Source: Pseudomonas sp. RIT-PI-AD
GTDB lineage: Bacteria; Pseudomonadota; Gammaproteobacteria; Pseudomonadales; Pseudomonadaceae
Direction: 5' to 3'
NCBI RefSeq assembly: GCF_025642785.1
Contig: NZ_JANZKU010000004.1
Span: forward strand, 62,001-126,000
DNA length: 64,000 bases
In this document: positions 18,950 through 29,485 of the stretch, piece by piece
How the letters are laid out: each line of letters opens with the position of its first letter
Numbering within the stretch: the first letter of the stretch is position 1
Made by a program: the position numbers and the translations under genes
The notes under the pieces: generated by a model
Seen by the model: only the letters and a program-made list of their open reading frames with translations
What the model was told of the DNA's origin: nothing
Database searches by the model: none

Positions 18950-19696
18950 TCAGCCCAACTGCGCCATCACCTCGTCGGGGATTTCCGCGTTGGAATATAC
19001 GTTCTGCACATCATCCAGGTCCTCGAGCATGTCGATCAGCTTGAGCACCTTCTGCGCGGTCTCCAGATCCAGGGTCGCCAGGGTGGAGGGGATCATGGTG
19101 ATTTCCGCTTCGTCGCCCTTGAAGCCGGCGGCGACCAGCGCCTCGTTCACGGCGATGAAGTCGACGAAGCTGGTGAACACATCGATGGAACCGTCGTCGT
19201 TGGTCACAACGTCGTCGGCGCCGGCCTCGAGCGCGGCCTCCATCAAGGCATCCTCGTTCACGCCCGGCGCGAAGCTGATCTGCCCCTTGCGCTCGAACAG
19301 GTAGGCCACCGAGCCGTCGGTCCCGAGGTTGCCGCCGCACTTGCTGAAGGCATGCCGCACTTCGGCGGCGGTCCGGTTACGGTTGTCGGTCATCGCCTCG
19401 ACGATGATCGCCACGCCGCTCGGCGCGTAGCCTTCGTAAGTCAATTCCTCGACGTTGTCGCCGTCGCTGGCGCCGGCGCCCCGGGCGATCGCCCGGTCGA
19501 TGGTATCCCGGGTCATGTTGGCGCCCAGCGCCTTGTCCACGGCCAGCCGGAGCCGCGGGTTATCCGCGGGTACGCCCCCGCCCTGCCGCGCGGCGATGGT
19601 CAGCTCGCGGATCAACTTGGTGAAGATCTTGCCTTTCTTGGCGTCCTGACGTTCTTTGCGGTGCTTGATATTGGCCCACTTGGAATGACCAGCCAT
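18950..19696 (-). CDS. pmpR: YebC/PmpR-family regulatory protein
   Basis: The 248-residue protein is a YebC/TACO1-type protein, with the hallmark start [23 protein letters not shown] and three-domain layout. In P. aeruginosa this gene (PA0964) is PmpR, reported to repress the quorum-sensing regulator gene pqsR. Recent work on the wider family points to a role in translation of proline-rich stretches. It lies 57 bp after aspS. The pqs-mvfR block found near this region in PAO1 is missing from the corresponding place here, so the quorum-sensing role may not apply. Confidence 0.92.
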   Translation of the reverse strand: MAGHSKWANIKHRKERQDAKKGKIFTKLIRELTIAARQGGGVPADNPRLRLAVDKALGANMTRDTIDRAIARGAGASDGDNVEELTYEGYAPSGVAIIVEAMTDNRNRTAAEVRHAFSKCGGNLGTDGSVAYLFERKGQISFAPGVNEDALMEAALEAGADDVVTNDDGSIDVFTSFVDFIAVNEALVAAGFKGDEAEITMIPSTLATLDLETAQKVLKLIDMLEDLDDVQNVYSNAEIPDEVMAQLG

Positions 19697-19753
19697 AACT
19701 CACTCCGTATTCGCTTTGAATCGGCGGCGCCGCCCGGGCACCGCCTGGTTTGA

Positions 19754-21529
<1,776 letters not shown>

Positions 21530-21959
21530 GATGGTCTTCACTTCTCTCAAGTCTTGAATTCGTTCCGCTCGTCCCGCTGGACGACGAAGCGGCGGAGCCC
21601 GGTGCCGGACAGCCGTGCATGGATCCATCGCCCACCGACGTCGACCGGCGCCTGCCAGCGCGGACGGGATCGGTTTCGATCGCTCGTCACTGCTCGCGGC
21701 GCCCTGTCCGTCTCACGCGACAAAGCGCGGGATTATATATGGTTACTCGCCAAGAATCAGCCGACGCCCCGCCCGCCGGCCGGCCAAACCCTGCGCCTGC
21801 CGTCCGGATAGGCATTCGCCTCCAAGGGCACGCGAACGTCCAATCGTTTTCGGGTATCGCATTCATTGACATGGCGCGGCTCGAGGGACACCCGCCCTAT
21901 GCTAGGCTTTTCAACCATTTCCCGAAGCGACCACTTAGAACCCTCAGAGGAGATACGGT
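21530..21959. other. Divergent intergenic region between aspS and the Dps-like gene
   Basis: This 430-bp stretch has no convincing gene. It holds a sigma70-like promoter pointing to aspS and, closer to the Dps-like gene, CTATGCTAG at about 21897-21905. The latter resembles an RpoS-type extended -10, as expected for a stress ferritin. An AGAGGAGAT ribosome-binding site sits just before the Dps-like start. Confidence 0.6.
21732..21760 (-). promoter_or_regulatory. Candidate sigma70 promoter of aspS
   Basis: On the minus strand CTGATT (-35) and a perfect TATAAT (-10) are separated by 17 bp, about 200 bp before the aspS start. The -35 is weak, the -10 ideal. Confidence 0.55.
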
Positions 21960-22430
21960 ATGGAAATCAACATTGGAATCGCCGAACAGGACCGCGCGGC
22001 CATCGCCGAAGGGCTGTCGCGCCTGCTCGCCGACACCTACACCCTCTACCTGAAGACCCACAACTTCCATTGGAACGTGACCGGGCCGATGTTCAACACC
22101 CTGCACCTGATGTTCGAAGGCCAGTACACCGAGCTCGCGGTGGCGGTCGACGACATCGCCGAGCGCATTCGCGCCCTCGGCTTCCCGGCTCCGGGCACCT
22201 ATGCGGCCTACGCGCGCCTGTCCTCGATCAAGGAGGAGGAAGGCGTGCCGGATGCCCAGGACATGATCACCAAACTGGTGCAGGGCCAGGAAGCGGTGGT
22301 CCGCACCGCCCGCGGGATCTTCCCGCTGCTGGACAAGGTCAGCGACGAGCCGACCGCCGACCTGCTGACCCAACGCATGCAGGTCCACGAGAAAACCGCC
22401 TGGATGCTGCGCAGCCTGCTGGCATCCTGA
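21960..22430 (+). CDS. Dps-family ferritin-like protein
   Basis: Dps proteins oxidise and store iron with peroxide and protect DNA under stress. The 156-residue protein has the Dps helix signature [19 protein letters not shown] with ferroxidase-site His residues, then [27 protein letters not shown] carrying the partner Asp/Glu. The sequence is nearly the same as the PAO1 protein at this locus (PA0962, recalled). Start follows AGAGGAGAT at good spacing, and a terminator follows directly, so it is monocistronic. Confidence 0.95.
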   Translation: MEINIGIAEQDRAAIAEGLSRLLADTYTLYLKTHNFHWNVTGPMFNTLHLMFEGQYTELAVAVDDIAERIRALGFPAPGTYAAYARLSSIKEEEGVPDAQDMITKLVQGQEAVVRTARGIFPLLDKVSDEPTADLLTQRMQVHEKTAWMLRSLLAS

Positions 22431-22435
22431 TCTCG

Positions 22436-22459
22436 AAAGGCCCGGCGACGGGCCTTTTT
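22436..22459 (+). terminator. Terminator of the Dps-like gene
   Basis: AAAGGCCCG and CGGGCCTTT form a stem with loop GCGA or similar, followed by TTCACT, five bases past the stop codon. Confidence 0.85.
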
Positions 22460-22545
22460 CACTCCCCTCGCATCACCGGCGGCATTCCCTCGCGCGCCGA
22501 ACGCGCGCGTTACCGAAGCGTCGGAGGTTTCGCTAAGCGCTTGAT

Positions 22546-22574
22546 TTGAGTACACCCATGCTTTGCTGTTAAAT
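22546..22574 (+). promoter_or_regulatory. Candidate promoter of the membrane cold-shock-domain gene
   Basis: TTGAGT and TTAAAT are spaced by 17 bp. The predicted transcript would have a leader of about 90 nt before the ATG at 22673, a length often seen for cold-shock genes. Read by eye only. Confidence 0.45.
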
Positions 22575-22672
22575 ACGCCCCGTGCATTCGGCCGCTTCTT
22601 TCCCTCGGCCTGCGCATAGGCCGGAATCACCGGCTTACCGTTGCGATTCTTCTCAAGGTGAGTCCATTGAAC

Positions 22673-23263
22673 ATGTTAAAGATCGTCCATCTCTTGACGG
22701 GCGCCGCCGCCCTGCTGCTGTCCTTTATACCCAGCCTGCGTACCGAAGCGGTGCCTTACCTGCAGCAGCCCGACGCGCTGTACCTGGCCTTCTGCGGGAT
22801 GCTCAACCTGCTGCTGGCGCCGATCGTTCCGGTCTGGGCCAGAGGCACCCATCGTCAATTGCAAACCGTGGTATCCGCCCTGCTGGTGCTCGCCGTCATC
22901 CTGCAGACCCTGATCCTGCTCGCGCCGCTGCCGAACCTGGGCGTCGTGCCGAGCCTGGTCGTGGTCTTCCTGGCGGTGGCGCTGCATCTGCTGCTCAACC
23001 TGCGCAAGGTCACCATGGCGCACCCGATGCCGCAGGACATGACCAACCGCGAGACCGGCACGGTCAAGTGGTTCAATACGTCCAAGGGCTTCGGCTTCAT
23101 CTCCCGCGACAGTGGTGATGACATCTTCGTGCATTTCCGCGCCATCCGCGGAGAAGGTCATCGCGTTCTGGTGGAAGGCCAGCGCGTGGAGTTTTCCGTG
23201 ATGCAGCGCGACAAGGGCCTGCAAGCGGAAGACGTCATCGCCGCCCCCCCCAGCCGCCGCTGA
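22673..23263 (+). CDS. Membrane protein with C-terminal cold-shock domain
   Basis: The 196-residue protein combines about four hydrophobic membrane segments (residues 4-20, 36-54, 66-85 and 92-110) with a C-terminal cold-shock domain. That domain starts at GTVKWFN and has RNP1 KGFGFI at 138-143 and RNP2 DIFVHF at 150-155. It therefore tethers a nucleic-acid-binding domain to the inner membrane, with the domain presumably cytoplasmic. A GTG 15 bp upstream is in frame but lies inside the AAGGTG ribosome-binding site, so ATG 22673 is chosen. PAO1 has a counterpart (PA0961) annotated only as a probable cold-shock protein. Function unknown. Confidence 0.85.
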   Translation: MLKIVHLLTGAAALLLSFIPSLRTEAVPYLQQPDALYLAFCGMLNLLLAPIVPVWARGTHRQLQTVVSALLVLAVILQTLILLAPLPNLGVVPSLVVVFLAVALHLLLNLRKVTMAHPMPQDMTNRETGTVKWFNTSKGFGFISRDSGDDIFVHFRAIRGEGHRVLVEGQRVEFSVMQRDKGLQAEDVIAAPPSRR

Positions 23264-23271
23264 ACCGACCT

Positions 23272-23304
23272 CGAAAAAAGCCCGCCGAATGGCGGGCTTT
23301 TTCA
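23272..23304. terminator. Bidirectional terminator between the cold-shock-domain gene and slyX
   Basis: AAAAAAGCCCGCC and GGCGGGCTTTTT pair around a four-base loop with A and T runs on both sides. It serves the convergent gene on the plus strand and slyX on the minus strand. Confidence 0.9.
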
Positions 23305-23311
23305 TGGGCGC

Positions 23312-23518
23312 TCAATAATGAGGCGGCGGCGCCTCGTCGTCCGGTTGCCCGATCTGCCCCGACAAGTCCTCTTGGCGCTTGGCCAGGGCCGCCAACTGCA
23401 ACTGCAAACGATCGACCAGCCGCTGCTGCGCCACCAGCACGTCGTTCAACGCCTGAAGGGTATCGTCCTGGAAAGCCAGGCGGCTCTCCAGATCGGCGAT
23501 CCGCTCTTCCAATTCCAT
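23312..23518 (-). CDS. slyX: SlyX family protein
   Basis: The 68-residue protein is almost entirely a short coiled coil ([27 protein letters not shown]...) with a charged, proline-containing tail DDEAPPPHY, as in the SlyX family. Its function is unknown. The start [11 protein letters not shown] is preferred over one six codons upstream that would overlap the HIT gene. It follows the HIT gene by 4 bp, in one operon ending at the shared terminator. Confidence 0.9.
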   Translation of the reverse strand: MELEERIADLESRLAFQDDTLQALNDVLVAQQRLVDRLQLQLAALAKRQEDLSGQIGQPDDEAPPPHY

Positions 23519-23522
23519 GTCG

Positions 23523-23948
23523 TCAGCCCTCGACAAAGGTGAATTCGGAGGTCAGTACGCTCCGCAGTTTTTCGCGAACCACCCCGACCGCTTGCTGCTC
23601 GTAAGGCTGTGCCCCCGGACGCCCCCATACCGGCGCGGGCCAGGCCGCGTCGCCCTGGCGCCGAACGATGACGTGCATGTGCAATTGCGCGACTACGTTA
23701 CCCAGGGTCGCGACGTTCATCTTGTCCGCCTCGAATACGGTGCTGAGTCGTTCGCTCAGCAAGGTGGTTTCCAGCCACAGCGCCCGTCGATCGTCCTGAC
23801 TCAGTTCGAACACCTCGCTGGCATTCTCTCGACGCGGAACCAGGATGAACCAGGGAAAGCGTGCATCGTTCATGAGCAAAAGACGGGACAGGGGGAAATC
23901 GCCCATGGGCAGGGTGTCCTGCTGCAGACGGGGATCGAGCACGAACAT
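23523..23948 (-). CDS. HIT-family protein
   Basis: The 141-residue protein has the HIT (histidine triad) nucleotide-hydrolase fold, including [14 protein letters not shown] and the C-terminal motif [10 protein letters not shown]. In the canonical H-x-H-x-H-x-x triad the first His is Gln88 here, with His90 and His92 kept. His90 or His92 would act as the nucleophile by alignment. The likely substrates are nucleotide phosphoramidates or dinucleoside polyphosphates, but no activity can be assigned. Longer in-frame starts exist upstream without family sequence. Confidence 0.88.
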   Translation of the reverse strand: MFVLDPRLQQDTLPMGDFPLSRLLLMNDARFPWFILVPRRENASEVFELSQDDRRALWLETTLLSERLSTVFEADKMNVATLGNVVAQLHMHVIVRRQGDAAWPAPVWGRPGAQPYEQQAVGVVREKLRSVLTSEFTFVEG

Positions 23949-24076
23949 TTCGCTTCTCCAACAACACTGATTAAGCGGTCCTGATGCCAGAGCAGCAGGG
24001 CAGGAACGAAGGATAACGCGGCAGCGCGCCCTGAAGGATGGCCAAGGCACTTCTCGACCCGCGAAAACACCGTACG

Positions 24077-24095
24077 GAAAATGAGAATCACACTC
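24077..24095. promoter_or_regulatory. Possible Fur box
   Basis: The 19-mer GAAAATGAGAATCACACTC matches 14 of 19 positions of the classical Fur box GATAATGATAATCATTATC. It lies about 130 bp before the HIT start and 660 bp before the porin. The right half is poor, so this is tentative. Confidence 0.3.
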
Positions 24096-24474
24096 AAGAA
24101 CCCGTGGCGACATATAGAAGAAGGCTTTTACCCGATCGCGCACCAACTTAGCTCACTCGTTACCGCCGGGCACAATAAGGTTACAAAACCGCTACCCGGG
24201 AGCCGCCTTGCAACTTGAACCGTAACAACATGACCGGGGCGTATTGATACCAACTTTTATAATTAGGCACCTAACATTTACTCACGCCTCCGCAACGCCC
24301 CTATAAGGAGCCTTAGGCACAGGACATTCGTCGTCTAAATCTCTAAAGCCATCCATCCGGCTCTTTTTTGTTCTTCTTGATGAATTTGTGCACGGTTGTT
24401 GCTTTAGGTAACTCATGCTGGGAGGAACTGCCATCGGCCAGTGTTTTCGGCGTATGAACGGCTTTTTCGATGTA

Positions 24475-24502
24475 TTGACAAGAGCCGGGGAATACGTTTA
24501 AT
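24475..24502 (+). promoter_or_regulatory. Candidate sigma70 promoter of the OprD-family porin
   Basis: A perfect TTGACA and TTTAAT are separated by 16 bp. The implied transcript would start near 24510 and carry a leader of roughly 250 nt. Confidence 0.5.
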
Positions 24503-24758
24503 GCGCTGCGTCAAACGGCTGGAGAATACTGTCCCACGCCTGGAATCCATAACTGAAGGGATGCAAAACGAACCTTCGAATATGCGACATGTGTCTTCTA
24601 CCTTCGCGACACCTCTGTGAAGAATTCGTATGGAATAGCTTTTAACTATCGCCTACTTTGTGCGCGTGCTATAAGTTAGCGCCGACACAAAAAGAAAGAG
24701 CCGTCTCACTCATAAAAATGACGGCGCGAATCTTCAAAAAACCAAAGGAGCAATCACA

Positions 24759-26024
24759 ATGCAAGTGATGAAGTGGAGCGTTATTGCCCTCGCTGTTGCT
24801 GCGGGCACCACTCAAATGGCAGTCGCCGCAGGTCAAGCCGATTCCAAAGGCTTTGTCGAAGACAGCAGCTTCACCGTTCTGAACCGCATCCTGTACATGA
24901 ATCGTGATTTCCGGAATGGCGGCAGCAACACCAACGCCGTTACCGGCAAGACCAATGGTTATCGCGAAGAAACCGGTCTGGGCATCCGTGCGCTCTACTC
25001 GTCCGGCTTCACCCAGGGCATCGTCGGTTTCGGCCTCGACGCCCACAGCCTGACCAGCGTCAAGCTGGACAGCGGCAAAGGCCGCTACGGCAACGGCCTG
25101 TTCGCCCAGGACAGCGACGGTTCCGGCCAGGACACCCAGAGCGAGCTGGGCGGCGCGGTCAAGCTCCGCTTCTCCAACACCGTGCTGAAATACGGCAACC
25201 AATTCGTCGCGTCCCCGGTCTTCGCGACCGACGACAGCCGTATCCTGCCTGAAGTCGCCACCGGCACCCTGATCACCAGCAACGAGATCGAAGGGCTGGA
25301 AATCATCGCGGGTCACTTCACCGGCATGAGCAGCCAAGTGCAGACCGCCCATGACGATTTCCGCATCAAGTCCGCCAACATCGTCGGCGCGACCTATGCC
25401 TTCAGCGAGAATCTCAGCGCGGCCGTCCATGCGTCCGACGTCGAGGACTATTGGAAGAAGCAATACGTCAACCTGAACTACAACCAGCCGCTGTCCGACG
25501 AACAGGCGCTGAACTTCGACTTCAACATGTACAACAGCGACGACGACGGCAAGAAACTCGCCGGCGAAGTCGACAACCGCATCTGGAGCCTGGCAGCTGC
25601 CTATACCCTGGGCGCGCACAAGTTCACCCTGGCTCACCAGCGCTCCACCGGTGACAGCGGCTACCTCTACGGCGTGGATGGCGGCGGCACCGTTTACCTG
25701 GCGAACTCGGTTCAATACTCCGACTTCAACGGCAAGGACGAGCGCTCCTGGCAGGCTCGCTACGACATCAACATGGCGTCCTACGGCGTACCGGGACTGA
25801 GCTTCATGACCCGTTACGTGACCGGCGACAACATCGACACCGGTTCGAGCTCGGATGCCAAAGAGCACGAACTGAACATCGAAGCGAAATACGTGCTGCA
25901 GGATGGCCCGGCCAAAGACCTGTCATTCCGCGTACGTAACTCGATCTATCGCGCCGACAGCTCCTACGGCGGCGATGTGAACGACCTGCGCGTGATCGTC
26001 GAATACCCGCTGGAAATCCTGTAA
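24759..26024 (+). CDS. OprD-family outer-membrane porin
   Basis: OprD-family (Occ) channels are 18-stranded outer-membrane pores specific for small carboxylates, including basic amino acids. The 421-residue protein has a signal peptide ending MAVA near residue 23 and family-typical segments GFVEDSSF, SGFTQGIVGFGLDAHSL, WSLAAAYTLGAHKFTLAHQ, SVQYSDFNGKDERSWQARYD and the C-terminal IVEYPLEIL with a terminal hydrophobic residue. It occupies the oprD locus of PAO1 (before proS) but is about 20 residues shorter, and its loop regions look different. It is closer to OprQ/OprE-like members in my reading, so oprD is not used as symbol. A strong AAAGGAG precedes the ATG. Confidence 0.92.
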   Translation: MQVMKWSVIALAVAAGTTQMAVAAGQADSKGFVEDSSFTVLNRILYMNRDFRNGGSNTNAVTGKTNGYREETGLGIRALYSSGFTQGIVGFGLDAHSLTSVKLDSGKGRYGNGLFAQDSDGSGQDTQSELGGAVKLRFSNTVLKYGNQFVASPVFATDDSRILPEVATGTLITSNEIEGLEIIAGHFTGMSSQVQTAHDDFRIKSANIVGATYAFSENLSAAVHASDVEDYWKKQYVNLNYNQPLSDEQALNFDFNMYNSDDDGKKLAGEVDNRIWSLAAAYTLGAHKFTLAHQRSTGDSGYLYGVDGGGTVYLANSVQYSDFNGKDERSWQARYDINMASYGVPGLSFMTRYVTGDNIDTGSSSDAKEHELNIEAKYVLQDGPAKDLSFRVRNSIYRADSSYGGDVNDLRVIVEYPLEIL

Positions 26025-26054
26025 TTCCAGCGATAACGACTGCTCCAAGCGCAT

Positions 26055-26088
26055 GAAAAAAGCCCAGCGAAAGCTGGGCTTTTTCTTT
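26055..26088 (+). terminator. Terminator of the porin gene
   Basis: AAAAAAGCCCAGC and GCTGGGCTTTTT form a stem around GAAA, followed by CTTTT. It lies about 30 bp past the porin stop. Confidence 0.92.
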
Positions 26089-26497
26089 TCCGCGCCGGAT
26101 CGAAGCCAAGGGCATGGCCTACCCGTTCCTGGAGCGCTTCCGACACGCCCGACAACGCCAGCCTGCGCTGAAATGCCTCGCAGGACGCGGCATAGCGCTT
26201 GACGATGGGACCGCCCGGCATGTTCCAACGCGAACAGCTACACGCGCATCGCGTCACCCGATCATTCAGCGCATCAGGTGCGCATCGGCAAGCTTCTTTC
26301 TACACAGGCCGTCCAGCCGCCATCTGCGGATGAAGGCCGCGACATCCAGCCACCAAGCAACCGCTGCCCCGGCTCCCGCCCCACGAACCCGTCCCGAGTC
26401 ATCCTGGCTTCCGTCCGCCGCCATCCTGTACGCAACTGTATGGGCGCCGTACAATGCCGGGCCACTCCCCTCCTCGCAATCGACATAACGGCCCACC
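26089..26497. other. Intergenic region between porin and proS
   Basis: About 410 bp with no gene I can support. Short open frames on both strands lack ribosome-binding sites and family sequence. The proS promoter must lie here, but no clear -35/-10 pair was seen. Confidence 0.5.
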
Positions 26498-28213
26498 ATG
26501 CGCACCAGCCAATACCTGCTTTCCACCCTCAAAGAAACGCCCTCCGACGCCGTGGTCATCAGTCATCAGTTGCTGCTGCGCGCCGGGATGATCCGCAAGC
26601 TCGCCTCCGGCCTGTATACCTGGCTGCCGATGGGACTGCGCTCGCTGCGCAAGGTGGAAGCGATCGTGCGCGAGGAGATGAACGCTATCGGTGCCCTGGA
26701 GGTGCTGATGCCCGCTATCCAGCCCGCCGAACTCTGGCAGGAATCGGGGCGCTGGGAGCAGTACGGACCCGAATTGCTGCGCCTCAAGGATCGCCACGGC
26801 CGCGACTTCTGCGTGGGCCCGACCCACGAGGAAGTGATCACCGACCTGGCGCGCAACGAGCTGAGCAGCTACAAGCAGCTCCCGCTCACCCTGTATCAGG
26901 TCCAGACCAAGTTCCGCGATGAGATCCGCCCGCGCTTCGGCTTGATGCGCGGCCGCGAATTCATCATGAAGGATGCCTACTCCTTCCACCTGAGCCAGGA
27001 GTCGCTGCAGAAGACCTACGACGACATGTACGGCGCCTACAGCAAGGTGTTCAGCCGCCTCGGCCTGGAGTTCCGCCCGGTGCAGGCCGACAACGGCTCC
27101 ATCGGCGGCAATGGTTCCCATGAGTTCCATGTGCTGGCCAACTCCGGCGAGGACGATATTGTCTTCAGCAACGGTTCGGGCTACGCCGCCAATATCGAGA
27201 AAGCCGAAGCGGTGCCCCGCGAAACCGAGCGGGGCGCGCCGAGCGAAGAATTGCGCCTGGTCGATACACCGGACACCAAGACCATCGCCGCCCTGGTGGA
27301 AGGCTTCGGCGTGCCGATCGAAAGGACCGTGAAGACCCTGATCGTTCAGGGTGCCGAGGAAGGCCAGTTGGTGGCCCTGGTGGTGCGCGGCGATCACGAA
27401 CTGAACGAGATCAAGGCCGCCAACCTGCCCTCGGTCGCCAGTCCGCTGGCATTCGCCTCGGAAGCCGAATTGCGCGCGGTCATCGGCGCCGGCGCCGGCT
27501 CCCTGGGCCCGCTGAACATGCCGCTGCCCTGCGTGATCGATCGTTCGGTCGCGCTGATGAGCGATTTCGTGGTCGGCGCGAACGTCGACGACAAGCATTA
27601 CTTCGGCGTGAACTGGGAGCGCGATCTGCCGCTGCCCGAGATCGCCGACCTGCGCAACGTGGTCGCGGGCGATCCCAGCCCCGACGGCCAGGGGACCCTG
27701 GAAGTCAAGCGCGGCATCGAAGTCGGGCACATCTTCCAGCTCGGCACCAAGTACAGCGACGCGATGGACCTCAACGTGCTCGGCGAGCAGGGCAAGCCGG
27801 TCACCTTGACCATGGGGTGCTACGGCATCGGCGTATCGCGCGTGGTGGCCGCGGCCATCGAGCAGAATCACGACGAGCGCGGCATCATTTGGCCGGACGC
27901 CCTGGCGCCCTTCCAGGTGGCGCTGGTGCCGTTGCGCTACGAAACCGAAGCGGTCCGCGAGGCGACCGACAAGCTGTACGCCGAACTCAACGCCGCCGGC
28001 TACGACGTTCTGCTCGACGACCGCGACAAGAAGACCAGCCCCGGGATCAAGTTCGCCGACATGGAACTGATCGGCATCCCCCATCGCATCGTGGTGAGCG
28101 ATCGCGGATTGGCCGAGGGCCAACTCGAATACAAGCACCGCCGCGAAACCGAAACCCAGGCCGTGCCGGTAGCCGAGATTCTCGCCTACCTCGCGGCACG
28201 CACAGGTCGCTGA
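26498..28213 (+). CDS. proS: Prolyl-tRNA synthetase (bacterial type)
   Basis: ProRS charges tRNA-Pro. The 571-residue class II enzyme has the motif region around [17 protein letters not shown], motif 2 with [27 protein letters not shown], and an inserted editing (INS) domain around residues 225-400 that hydrolyses Ala-tRNA-Pro. Motif 3 includes [13 protein letters not shown], and a C-terminal anticodon domain ends the protein. The length equals the bacterial-type family. It precedes a lipoprotein gene by 10 bp, possibly co-transcribed. Confidence 0.98.
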   Translation: MRTSQYLLSTLKETPSDAVVISHQLLLRAGMIRKLASGLYTWLPMGLRSLRKVEAIVREEMNAIGALEVLMPAIQPAELWQESGRWEQYGPELLRLKDRHGRDFCVGPTHEEVITDLARNELSSYKQLPLTLYQVQTKFRDEIRPRFGLMRGREFIMKDAYSFHLSQESLQKTYDDMYGAYSKVFSRLGLEFRPVQADNGSIGGNGSHEFHVLANSGEDDIVFSNGSGYAANIEKAEAVPRETERGAPSEELRLVDTPDTKTIAALVEGFGVPIERTVKTLIVQGAEEGQLVALVVRGDHELNEIKAANLPSVASPLAFASEAELRAVIGAGAGSLGPLNMPLPCVIDRSVALMSDFVVGANVDDKHYFGVNWERDLPLPEIADLRNVVAGDPSPDGQGTLEVKRGIEVGHIFQLGTKYSDAMDLNVLGEQGKPVTLTMGCYGIGVSRVVAAAIEQNHDERGIIWPDALAPFQVALVPLRYETEAVREATDKLYAELNAAGYDVLLDDRDKKTSPGIKFADMELIGIPHRIVVSDRGLAEGQLEYKHRRETETQAVPVAEILAYLAARTGR

Positions 28214-28223
28214 TCGAACGGAC

Positions 28224-29180
28224 ATGTACACGCGACGCTCCCTCCGCCTCGCCGGGGCCGCCCTCGGCGGCGCCCTGCTGCTCTGTGGCTGTGCCAACCA
28301 CTTGCCGCAGCGCAGCGAACATGAAGAACGTACCGAGCGCAAGCTGCTCGACCACAGCGTGCAGATCGACGTGGGCGAGCCGCGCACGCTCGAGCTGCCG
28401 CAGCGGCGGGTGCGGATCAACGAGCAGAAGACCTTCGAAGTCACCGACTTCGAAGTCACCCGCCGCTATGACCGCTACACCCCGTACCAGCCCTGGCGCG
28501 AGCTCTACGAGGTGCCGCTCGGCGCCGTGGCGGTGGTCGCCGGCGTCGGTGCCAACGTGCTCAACGTGGTACTGCTCGGCAGCCTGCCGGACAGCGTGAC
28601 CAAGGACTGGATCAACTACGGTTTCGCCGGGCTCAATCCCTTCATGAACGTCGAGTCCAACGGACGCTCGCAGCAGAACCTCGCCGAGCTCCAGGAAAAG
28701 CAGCTGGACAAGCGCATGGAATACTCCAGCCTGCCGTGGGCGGAGCGCCCGGTGATGGTCAAGGCGGGCGCGCAAACCCATGAGTTGCTCACCGATCGCC
28801 AGGGGATACTGCGCCTGAACCTGCTCGACGGCCCCTTCGCCGAACAGGACGTCAGCCGCATCGGCACTCTCATGCTGAGCGTGGAAGACACCCAGGACGG
28901 CACCCATGCCGAGGCCTCCCTGGCGGTCAGCCATTCATTGCGCGGCAAGCTGCTCGAAGCCCACGCCTTGATCTTCGACGACCTCGAAGACGACGAGGTG
29001 GCGCAGTGGGTGCATCGGGTCAAGCGCCTGTCCGAACTCGGCCTGGAAGAAGAAGCCAGCGAGCTGGAGCAGAGCCTGATCGAACTGACGCGCAACGACC
29101 CGGAGCTGCAACAGCAGTTTCTCCAGTCCCTGCGCAAGGATGCGGGGCGCCTGGCCGTGGACCCCGGCCAGGGCGACTGA
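28224..29180 (+). CDS. Predicted lipoprotein of unknown function
   Basis: The 318-residue protein has an Arg-rich start and lipobox LCGC with lipidated Cys23, so it is an envelope lipoprotein. Residue 24 is Ala, which favours outer-membrane sorting. A second hydrophobic segment (about residues 101-118, GAVAVVAGVGANVLNVVLLG) could embed in a membrane. The C-terminal part is rich in Glu/Leu helices (ELGLEEEASELEQSLIEL). A PAO1 counterpart exists at this place (PA0955, recalled as hypothetical). It follows proS closely and is convergent with the acylphosphatase gene. Confidence 0.82.
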   Translation: MYTRRSLRLAGAALGGALLLCGCANHLPQRSEHEERTERKLLDHSVQIDVGEPRTLELPQRRVRINEQKTFEVTDFEVTRRYDRYTPYQPWRELYEVPLGAVAVVAGVGANVLNVVLLGSLPDSVTKDWINYGFAGLNPFMNVESNGRSQQNLAELQEKQLDKRMEYSSLPWAERPVMVKAGAQTHELLTDRQGILRLNLLDGPFAEQDVSRIGTLMLSVEDTQDGTHAEASLAVSHSLRGKLLEAHALIFDDLEDDEVAQWVHRVKRLSELGLEEEASELEQSLIELTRNDPELQQQFLQSLRKDAGRLAVDPGQGD

Positions 29181-29205
29181 CACCCACGCCGGCGGTAGCG
29201 CCGAC

Positions 29206-29481
29206 TCAATAGGCGATGAAGAAGCCACGGGCCCCGTCAGGGGTCCGTTCGACCAGTTGCAGATCGTCCACGCGGGCGTGCGGCGGTCCCCGCTCGAGCC
29301 AGGCCACCAGGCGCTTCACCGACGATTGATCTCCCTCCACGCGCACCTCGACCCGGCCGTCGTCGAGGTTACGCACCCAGCCGTCCAGCCCGAGGCGCTC
29401 GGCCTCCACCTGGGTCCCCTGGCGGAATCCCACGCCTTGCACCTTGCCGCTCACGAACCCCTGAAGGCATATCCGGGTCAT
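29206..29481 (-). CDS. Acylphosphatase
   Basis: Acylphosphatases hydrolyse carboxyl-phosphate bonds. The 91-residue protein has the signature [13 protein letters not shown] with the phosphate-binding Arg, and the [13 protein letters not shown] segment with the catalytic Asn. It lies 4 bp after the thioredoxin-like lipoprotein gene, in one minus-strand operon. Physiological substrate unknown, as for the family. Confidence 0.95.
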   Translation of the reverse strand: MTRICLQGFVSGKVQGVGFRQGTQVEAERLGLDGWVRNLDDGRVEVRVEGDQSSVKRLVAWLERGPPHARVDDLQLVERTPDGARGFFIAY

Positions 29482-29485
29482 CGCT

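Larger units (their letters stand above)
23949..24758. other. Long A+T-rich intergenic region upstream of the porin gene
   Basis: About 810 bp without a convincing gene, visibly lower in G+C than the flanks. It contains a Fur-box-like sequence near the HIT gene, a TATAAT at 24258-24263 without a well-spaced -35, and a good TTGACA/TTTAAT promoter about 255 bp before the porin start. The porin start itself has a strong AAAGGAG ribosome-binding site. A regulatory leader or small RNA could lie here, but none can be demonstrated. Confidence 0.6.

Noticed and set aside
21866-21903. TTGACA and TATGCT as a sigma70 promoter for the Dps-like gene
   Set aside because: The spacing is 26 bp, far from 16-18 bp. 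An RpoS-type -10 alone is the better reading.
26266-26559. Minus-strand open frame between the porin and proS
   Set aside because: It overlaps the proS start, has no ribosome-binding site and no recognisable sequence.
26399-28459. 686-residue open frame antisense to proS
   Set aside because: High G+C and biased third positions create long antisense frames. The plus strand encodes an unmistakable prolyl-tRNA synthetase and the antisense product has no family motif.
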